From: Ectocarpus siliculosus
Lineage: Eukaryota > Sar > Phaeophyceae > Ectocarpales > Ectocarpaceae
DNA length: 64,000 bases
Assembly: GCA_000310025.1 (NCBI GenBank)
Contig: FN649741.1
Location: 4,401,521 to 4,465,520 of the forward strand
Reading direction: 5' to 3'
The position numbers and the translations under genes are program-made. Shown here piece after piece: positions 35,125-44,961 of this stretch. Numbering within the stretch: the first letter of the stretch is position 1; each line of letters starts with the position of its first letter. The notes below the pieces were generated by a model. That model made no database searches and was not told the DNA's origin. It saw only the letters and a program-made list of their open reading frames with translations.

Positions 35125-38038
35125 TGCCGGCTTACCTCAAACCGTCAACAGGTGGATGAAAGGTCGCAAGGCTTTTGGGGATCAAGAGTTGAGTCGTCCT
35201 CTCATCGAACCAACGGTGACATTGCAACCACCTAGTCCGTGTGTCATTCGCAGAGCCGTCAGGCTTGGGTGCGCATAACCGGGACGACAGTCCGGGTGAG
35301 GGGTTCTGAAATCCCGGGGCGAGATTCTTGAAAACGGTCAAAGGTATGATTCTCGTGGGTCGCAAGAGTCGTGCAGAGACCGTCGGTGGAATCATCCCGA
35401 AAGAGATGCCTTCCGTCGCTAACGACTGGGTCAAGAGTCGGTCGCTAAGGGCTTTCGAGTCTACGCGGCTTAATGTACAGTCTAGTCTCACTCAAGTTCG
35501 GGTAACTCCGAGGACGAGAGTGAGCCGTGTGTGATCGAGACGATTGAAAATTGAATCTCGGGAAGCACACGGGGGTTGTTTGCTACAAACAGCCTTATAT
35601 CGAGGAGGAGGGGTAATGGATTGCCCCTAATAGGATGTCGTGGAGTCGCAAGGCCCCAACCTTCCATCACGTGAGCACATGTGAACGATGTTCTAGTCCG
35701 GGTATACTCGTTCTGTCTTTCATTAGATAAGAGGGTATGTCTAGTCCTGGGTACTCCCGGGATGCGGAGGCGTTGTTGACCAATACCTCCAGGGCAAGGT
35801 TCGTGAAAACGGTCAAAGTTAGTCCCCGTGACTGGGTGCTGGTCAGACCGTCGGCGGGACCATCTCGAAAGGGGTGACTCCTTTCGCTAACGACTGGGTC
35901 ACGAACCCCTCGCTAAGGGTCGCGAAGACCTATGCGGGGCAATGTACAGTCTAATCTTCCGTGAATCCGGGTAACTCCGGGCAAAGCGGGAGCCTCGTGT
36001 GATCGGGTAGATTGAAAATTGAAGCCCGGGAAGCACGAGGGCGGGGAAACACTTCCGCTTGTTCCCCGTTGGTTGTTTCAACACCGAGCACAATCTTCAG
36101 CTCTGGGTGTTGAAGCAACCACCTGAATTCAGATAGCTGCTGTGGGCCGCCAAAATGATCACCTTAACGCCAACCCGGAGATGACTCTGTTCAAGAGCCA
36201 GCACAAGCGGTACACTAATTTCGCGGAGGACTTTGAGGAGAACGACTTCAGCGCGGGCACCGTTGGTTTCGGGCAGCGCGTGTCGGCGAACGTGTCTCGC
36301 TACGGCGACCTCGTGAGCGACGTTCTGCTAGAGGTGACTCTGCCTGCGATCCAGGCTTCGGAGAGCGTTGTGAACGGCGCGGGCACCGAGGTGGCTGACG
36401 CGGACAAGGCGGCGTACTGGGTGAACGCGATCGGTTACGCCATCATCAGCGAGGTGGAGATCGAGATCGGTGGGACCGAGGTGGACACTCTCTACAGCGA
36501 GTGGATGTTCCTGTGGGAGGAGTTGACCCAGCGCCCCGGAGCGCGCCTCGGCGAGCAGATCGGCAAGTTTGCGTACTCGGCAGACGTGGAAGAAGACATG
36601 ATCGAGTTCGCCAGCCAGGAGAGGAAGCTTTACGTGCCGCTTCCGTTCTGGTTCAACAAGTACTGGATGGAGCACGGTCTGTCGATCCCGCTGATCGCGC
36701 TGACCTACCACGAGATCAAGATCAAGGTCAGCTTCCGACCCCTGGCCGACTGCTGTGCCGTCGTCTACCGCGAGAGCGACCCCACCTGGGGAGACTACTG
36801 GGCGCTGGCCACCGACAAGATCCCCATCAACACGGCCTCCGCCTCGGCAATGGCCGCCTCCGACATGGACGCGCGCCTGCTAGTGTCCTACGTCTACCTC
36901 GACCAGGAAGAGCGCCAGGCATTCGCATCCGTGCAGCACGAGTACCTCATCACCACCACTCAGCGCCAGATGCACTCCATCACGTCCGCGAGCGCCAAGT
37001 CCGACCAGCTCAAGCTTTACTTCAACCACCCGTCCAACGCTCTCATCTGGTTCGTACGCCCCACCGACTTCAAAAACCTGCGCCGCCGCTTCTCCGTCGG
37101 ACACAAGGACATGTTCGACTTCTCCCTGCAGAAGGAAGACACCACCGTAAGCATGTGGGGCGACGTCACCGATTCTGTAGCTTCGGCATCTTTGAATCTC
37201 AACGGACATAGCCGTTTTCCAGACAACCTGCCTGGCCTGTTCTTCCGCCAGGTGCAGCCCGCTCTCAAGTGGCCCAACACTCCGGCCGGATACACCTACC
37301 TGTTTACCTTCGCCGCTATCGGCGGCGTGTGGAACCCTACTTCCACTCTCAACATGAGCCGCATCGACCACGTGCAGCTCGAACTCAAGTACGGTGACAA
37401 CATCCCCACGTCGGATGTCGTCGTATTCAACGAAGCCTACAATCTTCTTGTCATCAAGGAGGGGATGGGGGGTGAAGTTAAAGATCCCATGGGGGGTCTG
37501 GACGCCTCCAGTAGGGTATCGTGGGGTCGCGAGGCTCCAGTTCTATCTTGTGGATTTACACAAGAACGATATTCTAGTCCGGGCGCACTCGGTTTGCTTG
37601 TTTGTTAAGTAAGCAATGGGTGCGTCTAGTTCCGGGTACTCCTGGAATGCGGAGTTTCATAGTAGAATGTAGTTGAAACTCCAGGGCAAGGTTTGTGAAA
37701 ACGGTCAAAGCTACTCGTTTCTTAGAGGAAAGAGGCGAGTGGGTAGACCGTCGGTGGGTCCACCTCGAAAGGGGTGAAACCGATCGCTATCGACTGGGTC
37801 ACGAATCGGTCACTAAGGGTTTTTCCGCACCGGGAAAAACCTATGTGGCTCAATGTACAGTCAGGCCTGAGTGAATCCGGGTAACTCCGGGCAAAGCTCA
37901 GCCCGTTGTGATCATGATGATTGAAAATTGAATCATGGGAAGCACGGGGGTGTAGAATTTTTTACATCGATTGGTATCAGCCTTCCTTCTTCCTTCAAAC
38001 AGGGTTGATACCTGTAGCCGGTCCGCTACTCCAACTAA
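35125..38038 (+). CDS. MCP: Major capsid protein, split by group I introns
   Basis: Proposed exons: 35125-35138 (ATG plus 11 nt), 36126-37473 and 38021-38038, joined in frame to 459 residues. The joined start (MPAYLIQIAAVG) fits the algal-virus MCP start (M-x3-L-x-Q-x2-A-x-G), and the last exon gives the usual short RYSN ending after GMGG. Exon 2 holds LNANPEMTLFK, KRYTNFAEDF, FGQRVSANVSRYGDLVSDV and two jelly-roll blocks. The boundaries were set by phase, by similarity and by the ribozyme rule that the intron ends in G; they may be off by a few bases. It is the main icosahedral shell protein. Without splicing it would miss its conserved ends. Confidence 0.88.
35139..36125 (+). ncRNA. Group I intron(s) in MCP: two tandem ribozyme cores
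   Basis: A 987-bp non-coding insertion in MCP codon 5. It holds two related modules of about 490 bp. Each contains GAAAACGGTCAAAG, a CGCTAACGACTGGGTCA box (about 35416-35433 and 35885-35902) and an AATGTACAGTCTA box (about 35472-35487 and 35941-35956), which together can form the P7 pairing GACU/AGUC, and GATTGAAAATTGAA near the 3' part. A long hairpin (about 36063-36122) ends module 2. Two cores without any exon needed between them suggest tandem or nested introns. No homing endonuclease frame is inside. Confidence 0.8.
37474..38020 (+). ncRNA. Group I intron in MCP, 3' copy
   Basis: A 547-bp insertion before the last five MCP codons. It shows the same blocks as the 5' cores: GAAAACGGTCAAAG, ATCGACTGGGTCACGAA (about 37783-37802), CAATGTACAGTCA (about 37851-37868), AATCCGGGTAACTCCGGGC, and GATTGAAAATTGAA. 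A 3' hairpin GGTATCAGCC/GGGTTGATACC lies just before the splice site, and the intron ends in G. It is clearly of the same lineage as the other two cores. Confidence 0.82.
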
Positions 38039-38242
38039 TATTGAAGCATTTTCGCCAAATGCATGCGCCTTTTTTTCAACGAAAGTGTAATAAAAGATAA
38101 AAGTGATATGATTTCTTTGGGGTCAGTTATCACGAAATAATAAACAAATATATTCAAACAATTCTCATTCTCGTCACACGAACGGCAATTATTTTGTTGT
38201 TCGTCTACAAAGGTTAAAGTCCGCCGATTTCCAATCAAACAA

Positions 38243-39784
38243 ATGGACGTTCTCAAGACCTTTGTTTTTGACAACACGGAGCACGTCGTCGACATACAAG
38301 TCGTCGACGACAAACCGATGTTCAAAGCCGACCAAATTGGGAAAATCATTGGTCTCAAGCAGATGCGATCGTCAGTCAGACATTTCGACCGAGATGAAAA
38401 GGTAGTGCAACGTATGCACACCCGGGGAGGAGAGCAAGATTGCACGTTCTTGACTGAAATGGGCGCATATCGACTGCTCATGCGATCAGACAAACCCATG
38501 GCGCGCCCCTTCCAGAAGTGGGTCGCTCATGTGATCGCGACCATTCGCGAGACAGGAAAGTACGAGCTTTCAAAACAGCTGGACGATCTCAAGGGACAGA
38601 ACGACAATGAAAAGGCCGATCTTGTGATGCACTACAAATCCCAGCACGAGACCGAGACGCATGATGTCCTTCTTGGCGGCTTTGCAAACAAAAAAGTCGT
38701 ATACTACGGGAAAATCGCAGATCTCGAAGACGGAACGTCACTCATCAAAATTGGATCTACGGCAAATATCAAGCAAAGAGTCGGCAGTCTTCGCTACGGA
38801 TACGGCTCGTTCACCGTTTTCAGAGTCTTCGAGTGTCAAGAGCACAACGGATTCGAGAAATTTCTGCATCAACACGTGGACATCAAGAGGTACAAAAAAC
38901 CTACCTACAACGGAATAGTTTCTACGGAGACTTACGCCATGAACGACGGAGACCTGAAAAGGGCCATTAATATTGCAATACGAAATGTGGTACAGTATCG
39001 CAGGGACACCGAACAGATCAGAGACATCAAGGAAATCGTGGAAGATGTGGTACAGGCCGAGGTGGCAAAAGTTCTCGGAGAGAAACGCAAGGCTCGTGTA
39101 TCCGAAGAGGCGCAGCATGACTCCAAGAGGGGACACAACACAACCCTGGGCTCGAAAATTCAGATCTACGCTGAAGACGGGGGCCTTGTCAAAACGTTCA
39201 ATCGACTCATCGACACATTGCGCAATGATCAATGGCAATTCGATGAAAAAGTCTACCGTGCCGGTGTCCTGAAGGCATGTGAAGGTGACTTCATCTACGC
39301 CGGGTATCGGTGGATGCAACTCGACAGGAATCTTGACGACGACACTGTTCAACAACTGAGACCTACGATCTTGAAGAAAAATATCCACAAGGGGTGGGTG
39401 GCGCTGTTGAGTTCGGATGAAAGCGAAGTTGCCGAGCTATACCCCGACTTCAAAACGGCTGCTGAACAAAACGGGTTTCTATCTCTAGGAGCTCTGCAAA
39501 AACGAAGGAAAAAGGGTGACAAAATACACGGTCATGTCATCAGGCCATGGTCAGAGTGCGGAGACGAGTTGCAGAAATTGTACAGAGGTACCTTCCCCGA
39601 CAAAACCATCGGTGGTAAGCACATACGGGTTTTGAAGATGGATCCTGTTACCAAGGAAGTACTCCATGAGTATGAGACCATCAACGAAGTGATGGCGAAA
39701 ATTCGCTGTGCGCATCGAACATTGAAGTCGGCGATAGCAAAGGGCGTTGAGCTCAGAGGGTATCTCTGGAAGTTTGCCAGTTAA
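38243..39784 (+). CDS. BRO-N / GIY-YIG-type protein (putative selfish endonuclease or regulator)
   Basis: A 513-residue protein. Residues 1-115 form a BRO-N domain (LKTFVFDNTEHVVDI ... FKADQIGKIIGLKQ ... LTEMGAYRLLMRS), a DNA-binding domain. Residues about 150-225 (VYYGKIADLEDGTSLIKIGS ... FLHQHVDIKRY) resemble the T5orf172/GIY-YIG nuclease fold. The C-terminal half has two or more repeated blocks (KIQIYAEDGGLVKTF ... and IRVLKMDPVTKEVLHEYETI) similar to NUMOD1-type helix-turn-helix units found in homing endonucleases. It lies 205 bp after the intron-rich MCP gene, so it may have helped intron spread. Confidence 0.75.
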   Translation: MDVLKTFVFDNTEHVVDIQVVDDKPMFKADQIGKIIGLKQMRSSVRHFDRDEKVVQRMHTRGGEQDCTFLTEMGAYRLLMRSDKPMARPFQKWVAHVIATIRETGKYELSKQLDDLKGQNDNEKADLVMHYKSQHETETHDVLLGGFANKKVVYYGKIADLEDGTSLIKIGSTANIKQRVGSLRYGYGSFTVFRVFECQEHNGFEKFLHQHVDIKRYKKPTYNGIVSTETYAMNDGDLKRAINIAIRNVVQYRRDTEQIRDIKEIVEDVVQAEVAKVLGEKRKARVSEEAQHDSKRGHNTTLGSKIQIYAEDGGLVKTFNRLIDTLRNDQWQFDEKVYRAGVLKACEGDFIYAGYRWMQLDRNLDDDTVQQLRPTILKKNIHKGWVALLSSDESEVAELYPDFKTAAEQNGFLSLGALQKRRKKGDKIHGHVIRPWSECGDELQKLYRGTFPDKTIGGKHIRVLKMDPVTKEVLHEYETINEVMAKIRCAHRTLKSAIAKGVELRGYLWKFAS

Positions 39785-39843
39785 AAGTTTTCGGTATGTT
39801 CGATGTCCACAAGTTAATTATAAAGCTTTCTCATCAAACAAAC

Positions 39844-41262
39844 TCAATCGATCACCAAATTCTGAAAGTCGGAAAAATAATGAAGTGCCTGTAATGACGC
39901 GCGTCCACTCTTACCTCTAGCTACAAGCAACTCTGCGAGGGAATCAATCGCAGCACCGCTAAATACCTCAAGGTGCACGACTTTCAGAGATGTATTCACC
40001 AAACCCTTGAAGAGATCGGGATGATCTGTGTCGCTGATGCTGATGAACCTAAGGTTGCTGTCGACATGCGCAGTGGCCTGCAGAACACTTTGGTTACCAT
40101 CGCGTCCAATGGAACACCCCCTAATCGCCAGCTTGATAAGTGTTCCACGCTTAACCATATTTTCCAGTGCACCAATACTGCCATCCCCAATGTTGGTGAA
40201 GGACAGATCGAGTGATTGAATCGATGTGTTTGAAAACAAAGCGTCGAACGCCGGTCTCATCCAATCGCGGAAAATCTCAAGCTCTGTAAACTTCACGTCG
40301 GTCGCCTTCATGTTGGACAAGACGCGAACCATTTCAGACCAAGCATCCTCCCCAAAAATAGAAGCGTTAACACTCAGAGAACGGAGCGGACACGTGTCGA
40401 GAACGCGAACTAGTCCATCACCCCCTCCGTCATAGTCTGCAATCGCGCCATCGATCTCGAGGCTCTCGAGAATACCAACTTCGGACACCGCCTCGCAAAC
40501 AGTATCCACCTTGTCTCCATCCATGTCACTGCCCGGGTTGCTTGCGATAGTCAACTTCTTCAGACCTTGAACACAACCATCGGCAATCGCTTGGTTCGCG
40601 TCGGCACAACTTTCACCTACAATCTCAAGACTCTCGATGTCAGTAGACCTTCGTGACAAACATTCGAATAAATCACATCGACAGGGGGATAAATCGTTGT
40701 TGTTTGTAACGATTTCCACTATCGAAGTGTTGCTCTCAACTGCATCCAGAATACGAGGTGTGTATGGAAAAAAGTCATGGTCACGCAACTGCCTATCGAC
40801 GGAATCACGAAGTCTTTGAATAATGAGCGCCTCCTCTACAGTGTGCAGGCTAGGAAACTCAAGAGAAATGATGTGCCTGGGAGACCTGTAGGGAGAAGTT
40901 TCGCCGAAAAGACGGTGAGAACACCATGACAAATAATAGTCCTTCTCTTCATTGCACCCTGTGTGGACGATCATGTCATCAGTGAATGAGTCGAAGAAAC
41001 CATCCGGCTGAGCATTGAACATCCCGATTGGGATAACGTACACCCCGTTCGCCGACGAGGGTACCGGAAGCAAATTCGGCTTCACTGTCGTGACGTATTC
41101 TGAAGCAGTCGGTAGGAAGTGCTTTAAAGCCTGGTGCACTCCTCTGGAGGATGCTGACATTGCAATCTTGTCGCGCTGGTTCAAGAAAAAGGACACCCGA
41201 CGCATCACATCTTCGTTTCCGAAGTTGACGCCGAAGTGGTTCAGAGTTGAAAAGGAAGCCAT
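39844..41262 (-). CDS. Leucine-rich-repeat protein with F-box-like N-terminus, paralog 1
   Basis: A 472-residue protein. The N-terminal 45 residues (GNEDVMRRVSFFLNQRDKIAMSASSR) are F-box-like, and irregular LRRs follow from about residue 190 (SLEIVGESC, LKKLTIASN, LESLEIDG, LRSLSVNAS, IQSLDLSFTNIGDGSIGAL). About 20-25 residues per repeat. It is a paralog of the protein at 43353: both share HQRDKIA/NQRDKIA, FLPTA-Y-TTVKPNL and IGDGS-GAL. Such proteins often bind partners for SCF-type ubiquitination, which here is an inference. Confidence 0.8.
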   Translation of the reverse strand: MASFSTLNHFGVNFGNEDVMRRVSFFLNQRDKIAMSASSRGVHQALKHFLPTASEYVTTVKPNLLPVPSSANGVYVIPIGMFNAQPDGFFDSFTDDMIVHTGCNEEKDYYLSWCSHRLFGETSPYRSPRHIISLEFPSLHTVEEALIIQRLRDSVDRQLRDHDFFPYTPRILDAVESNTSIVEIVTNNNDLSPCRCDLFECLSRRSTDIESLEIVGESCADANQAIADGCVQGLKKLTIASNPGSDMDGDKVDTVCEAVSEVGILESLEIDGAIADYDGGGDGLVRVLDTCPLRSLSVNASIFGEDAWSEMVRVLSNMKATDVKFTELEIFRDWMRPAFDALFSNTSIQSLDLSFTNIGDGSIGALENMVKRGTLIKLAIRGCSIGRDGNQSVLQATAHVDSNLRFISISDTDHPDLFKGLVNTSLKVVHLEVFSGAAIDSLAELLVARGKSGRASLQALHYFSDFQNLVID

Positions 41263-41376
41263 TACTATATGTATGTGGAGATTTCAAAAGGAATGTGACA
41301 ACATGTGCACGTGACAACATATCCACTTTTTGTTGTAAATAAATTCCCACAAGCGGATATTGACAATGCCAAGTCT

Positions 41377-42252
41377 TTACTCAACAAACGTCCAAGACTC
41401 ATCATCAGTGTTTCTACACGACATGAGAATGCTCAGAATGCTCTCTCCTGTGTCGCCAGAAGCTTTTGGCAGCGATTCGAATTCATCTCCACCAAGTTTC
41501 ACCACAGGCTTGTCGTGCGCCCAGTAGTTGCCCGCCCTGTTTTTCCTCCCCGTGGAGCAGTTGATCGAGACCGTGGCCACGTTGACTCCCATTTGACGAG
41601 CACCTTCTGACGACGACTTGAATCGTAAGAATGTTCCATCTAGTTTGATCAGAAGCACTGGTTTCTCTCCCGGCGGTAGCCTTTGACCGCTGGCGAAGGC
41701 CATTTTGTTGTTGTCACTCGGACTCAAATACCTCAGGTTCGACACATCGTTGTTCCCTTCGAACCCATCGATGTGGTCCACCTGGTATCCATTCGGGCGT
41801 TCTCCAATGAATGCCTCGGCCACGAGTACGTGCACGTACGCCCTATTCTTGATGCTCTTGCCATCAACGACCAGAGTCATATCGACTCTTCTGTAGCACC
41901 GATCCCCCTTTTGTGACTTGACGATGTGTCTATACCCCTGTGTCCATCGACCCTCCGACATTTTTACCCTACCGTCTGACGACACCAAGTGTGACGTAGA
42001 TCCCCTTATCTTCTTAACTTCCCCCGTGGGATCATCCGACTTGCCGTACCCAAACATGTACCCCTTGAAAGATCGTTCGAAGCGCATGGCGTTGTAGATA
42101 GAAACACGACAAGTCTCAAAGAACGCCGAGGCCTCGAGAGCTGATATGAAGAACAGATCTTCTCCCCCACTCTCACTGGTGGCGACGACCGGTCTGCTTG
42201 CAATCGCGGATGGGTATGACGCCCGTTGCTCGCCTCGGTGATGGTTGTCCAC
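41377..42252 (-). CDS. HNH endonuclease-like protein, downstream part of a frameshifted gene
   Basis: A 291-residue frame. Residues about 105-180 include YRRVDMTLVVDGKSIKNRAYVHVLVAEAFIG, VDHIDGFEGNNDVSNLRYLS, an HNH nuclease signature of the phage/homing type. After it comes a NUMOD1-like block (VLLIKLDGTFLRFKSSSEGARQMG). Its first 60 residues overlap the other endonuclease frame in a different phase; the sensible protein starts about where that frame degenerates. So the two frames look like one longer double-HNH gene broken by a frameshift. It lies between two LRR paralogs. Confidence 0.65.
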   Translation of the reverse strand: MDNHHRGEQRASYPSAIASRPVVATSESGGEDLFFISALEASAFFETCRVSIYNAMRFERSFKGYMFGYGKSDDPTGEVKKIRGSTSHLVSSDGRVKMSEGRWTQGYRHIVKSQKGDRCYRRVDMTLVVDGKSIKNRAYVHVLVAEAFIGERPNGYQVDHIDGFEGNNDVSNLRYLSPSDNNKMAFASGQRLPPGEKPVLLIKLDGTFLRFKSSSEGARQMGVNVATVSINCSTGRKNRAGNYWAHDKPVVKLGGDEFESLPKASGDTGESILSILMSCRNTDDESWTFVE

Positions 42253-42629
42253 CTTAGGTTTTCGAGGACATCATTGCCGCGATCGCGATCGATGTGATGC
42301 GCCACGTCTCCATCAATCGGTGCCCTGTCGAAAGCCCCGAGCACAAGTCTTCCGACAAGGTAAGTAAAACTTTTGCCACCAATCGGAAGTGTGAGGAGCT
42401 GGTATCCATGGCGGTTCGTGGTCAACTTCCGTACGAACTGATTATCCACTCTCCTCACGCGGCCCAGATTCGAAACCTCGTAAAGATGAGTCACGTGTGT
42501 CGGCTTCCATGTCTCTTTCACCGATGCATCGCGCGTCTTGAGTGGAGTGGTGATGGCATTGGCCTTGGCCTTGCCATTTCCATTGGAGTCTTTTGTCATG
42601 GTGCTGCTTATTGAAGGTTGTGACGACAT
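42006..42629 (-). pseudogene. HNH endonuclease-like protein, upstream part of a frameshifted gene
   Basis: A 207-residue frame. Residues about 40-75 (LYEVSNLGRVRRVDNQFVRKL) are NUMOD4-like, and residues about 95-125 (VAHHIDRDRGNDVLENLRW) carry the HNH-type His-Asp region. Beyond about residue 145 the sequence becomes Ser/Arg-rich and unlike the family, where the other frame takes over near base 42190. I read this as a frameshift of a single ancestral gene; a sequencing error or a genuine programmed frameshift cannot be excluded. Confidence 0.6.
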
Positions 42630-42715
42630 ATGTATGTGACAACACCTCCAATATTTGAAGTAAATATTTTCCGCAGCTATGCAATCACCTATCTATAATT
42701 ATCAATCAAGACACC

Positions 42716-43207
42716 ATGGACGAGATCAACTACCTGGTTCTTTACGCAGACGGGGGGTTTGGCGTGATGCCCATCGGCGACGCGGACGACGACGAAATAT
42801 TCCGGAAACTCATGAAGGTCTTTGCAACAGACAGGGGGTATTTTTACGACAACTACCAGACGGACACTCTGTGCGTGTGCAGCGCACAGGATGTCTCCGC
42901 TCTTGTCGAGTTGGACGGCGCCAACGACACGCTGAAGGCCTTCGCATCGTCACTCCAGGGCCACGGCTTTGAATTGTTCATCTGCTGGCACGAGCATAGC
43001 CGAGAACTGCATGACTCAGGGGTGTACAAGAACTGCAACATGTTTTTTGAAGAGAATAGTAGGCGGGAAAAAATGTTTGGCCCCATCGTCCTCAGAGCGC
43101 AAGTGTACCAGGACGACGCCGCTGCTGCTGCGGTGGAAGTCTCTGCTTCAGTCGCTTTGTATGTTGCCGAGAAGATCGTGAACGCCAAATTATACTTCGA
43201 TGGCTAA
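42716..43207 (+). CDS. Hypothetical protein
   Basis: A 163-residue protein from MDEINYLVLYADGGFG with alternating strands and helices and several acidic residues near the start (GDADDDEIFRK). The C-terminus is Ala-rich. No membrane segment and no family I can name. The start is preceded by an AT-rich element (TATAATTATCAATC). Its 3' end is 145 bp from the LRR paralog 2. Confidence 0.65.
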   Translation: MDEINYLVLYADGGFGVMPIGDADDDEIFRKLMKVFATDRGYFYDNYQTDTLCVCSAQDVSALVELDGANDTLKAFASSLQGHGFELFICWHEHSRELHDSGVYKNCNMFFEENSRREKMFGPIVLRAQVYQDDAAAAAVEVSASVALYVAEKIVNAKLYFDG

Positions 43208-43352
43208 GCCGTTGAACCATTTTTCCATTTCACCTTTTTTATTGTCCAAAGCTTGCATTCGTGCAATCAAGCGGTGTCGAAAAGCAGTGCACAAAAGCAT
43301 TCCGTCTTTCAGGCGCAAGCGCGAATAACACACAAAAAAAGCGGATCCACGC

Positions 43353-44789
43353 TCAAGAAAACATAAACCACTCGTGACTCTTCGTGCGCCAGGGGAAGAC
43401 GCCACCCCCTCCGCCGTAGCAAACGTCGGAGTTGCTGGTGTCAATGTGACACCGCGTGTCGGCCACGAACTTGGCGACCGCTTGGTCGCAGTTGCGCAGC
43501 TCGCCGACGTGCATTCCCGTCAGCGAAGTTTTGCCCAATCCCTCGAAGATGGATGGAAGATCGATGTCGTTGTCGAAGATGCTGACGAACTCCAGGTTGC
43601 TGCCAGCGTGCGTCGTCGCCTCCAACACACGACGGATGCTCTCCCTGCCGATGTCGCAGTTGCCAACAGCCAGCCGAGTCAGTGTTCCTCGAGTCACCAT
43701 GGCCACCAACGCGCCGACGCTCCCGTCGCCAATCTTGGTGGAGGAGACGTCGAGCCACCGGATGTTCTCGTTCGAGAACAGTGCATCGAACACGGGTTTT
43801 CCCCAGCCATCAAAGTCGCACTGCGTGAGCTTGACGTCGGTCGCTTGCAACTTGGGCAAGACGCGCACCATTCCCGGCACGCACGGTATCTCGAAGATGG
43901 TGTCGTCGATGCGCAAGGATGTGATGGGGCACGCGTCGAGCGCACGGATAAGACCGTCGGCCCACTCTTCGTAGTCTCCCACCACGTTGCCAACCTGGAG
44001 AACCTCGAGCATGCCGGCGTCGGCCACCGCCTCGCACACCAGGTCTACGGTGAATCCGTCCACTTCCTGATCAGAACATCCTGTCGAAAGTGACAGCCTC
44101 TTCAGGCTCTGCGCGCAAGAGTCGGCGATGATTTGAGTGGATTCGACACAGATACCGCCCGTCAGGTCCAGCGATGTGATGGCCGTAGACCGCGCGGACA
44201 AGCAGTTGAACAGCCTGCACCGACACGGGCTTATCTGACTGAACGCCGAAACCTCCACAATCGACGTATTGCTCTCGATGGCCTTCACGATGTCGTCCGT
44301 GTAGGCGACAATGTGATGGTCACTCAGTCGAGTGTCGACCGACTCGCGGAGTCGTTCCACGATGAACGCCACTTCTCTCAGCGGCAGACCACCCATGAAC
44401 AAGTCAATGGAACGTCTCCGGCTCCGCGCCGACCCTTTCGCCAGCTTCAGCCGATGCTCCAGCCATGCCGCGTAGTAGTCCCTGTCTTCATTCGCGCCGA
44501 CGTGCGTAATCAGGCTCTGGTAGAAGGTGCAAAAGGTGTCGTACTCGCTGGGTCGGAAGGTTGTGAGTGGCGTGGAGTACACGCCGTTCTCAGAAGAAGA
44601 GAATACCGACATCAAGTTGGGCTTCACGGTGGTGTTGTACTGTGTCGCAGTCGGCAACAAGCATTTCAGAGCACGGACATAGCAACCGGCCGATGTCGCT
44701 AGGGCGATTTTGTCGCGCTGGTGCAGGAACAGCGACAGGTGTCGCACCACGTTTTCGTCGAGGTGGCCCAAGCTCGAGTACGCAATCAT
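43353..44789 (-). CDS. Leucine-rich-repeat protein with F-box-like N-terminus, paralog 2
   Basis: A 478-residue protein with the same layout as the one at 39844: F-box-like LDENVVRHLSLFLHQRDKIALATS, then LRRs (ITSLDLTGGI, LKRLSLSTGC, LEVLQVGNVV, ITSLRIDDTI, IRWLDVSSTKIGDGSVGAL, LTRLAVGNCDIG). GC content and codon use look higher than paralog 1, suggesting age or different origin. The start at MIAYSS is chosen over MCGRKIT because the earlier part lies in the gap next to the next gene's promoter. Function as an adaptor is inferred. Confidence 0.8.
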   Translation of the reverse strand: MIAYSSLGHLDENVVRHLSLFLHQRDKIALATSAGCYVRALKCLLPTATQYNTTVKPNLMSVFSSSENGVYSTPLTTFRPSEYDTFCTFYQSLITHVGANEDRDYYAAWLEHRLKLAKGSARSRRRSIDLFMGGLPLREVAFIVERLRESVDTRLSDHHIVAYTDDIVKAIESNTSIVEVSAFSQISPCRCRLFNCLSARSTAITSLDLTGGICVESTQIIADSCAQSLKRLSLSTGCSDQEVDGFTVDLVCEAVADAGMLEVLQVGNVVGDYEEWADGLIRALDACPITSLRIDDTIFEIPCVPGMVRVLPKLQATDVKLTQCDFDGWGKPVFDALFSNENIRWLDVSSTKIGDGSVGALVAMVTRGTLTRLAVGNCDIGRESIRRVLEATTHAGSNLEFVSIFDNDIDLPSIFEGLGKTSLTGMHVGELRNCDQAVAKFVADTRCHIDTSNSDVCYGGGGGVFPWRTKSHEWFMFS

Positions 44790-44961
44790 GTTTTGCGTTT
44801 TGACATTACATGTATTTCTACTCTTTCGTGTTATCTTTCGCCCGCACACTAGTTGCCACTGTTTGCTCTCTGGCGTACGTCTGCATCCGACATGATATTT
44901 TAACAGAGGATGGCATCGTCACTCGACATCCCGGCAACACCGCGCCGAGCAAGAGCCGACC

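Noticed and set aside
43190..43444. An 84-codon minus-strand frame beyond the 3' end of LRR paralog 2
   Set aside because: Most of it overlaps the real LRR gene in another phase. The last about 35 residues look protein-like, but there is no start or promoter element, so it could be only a remnant.
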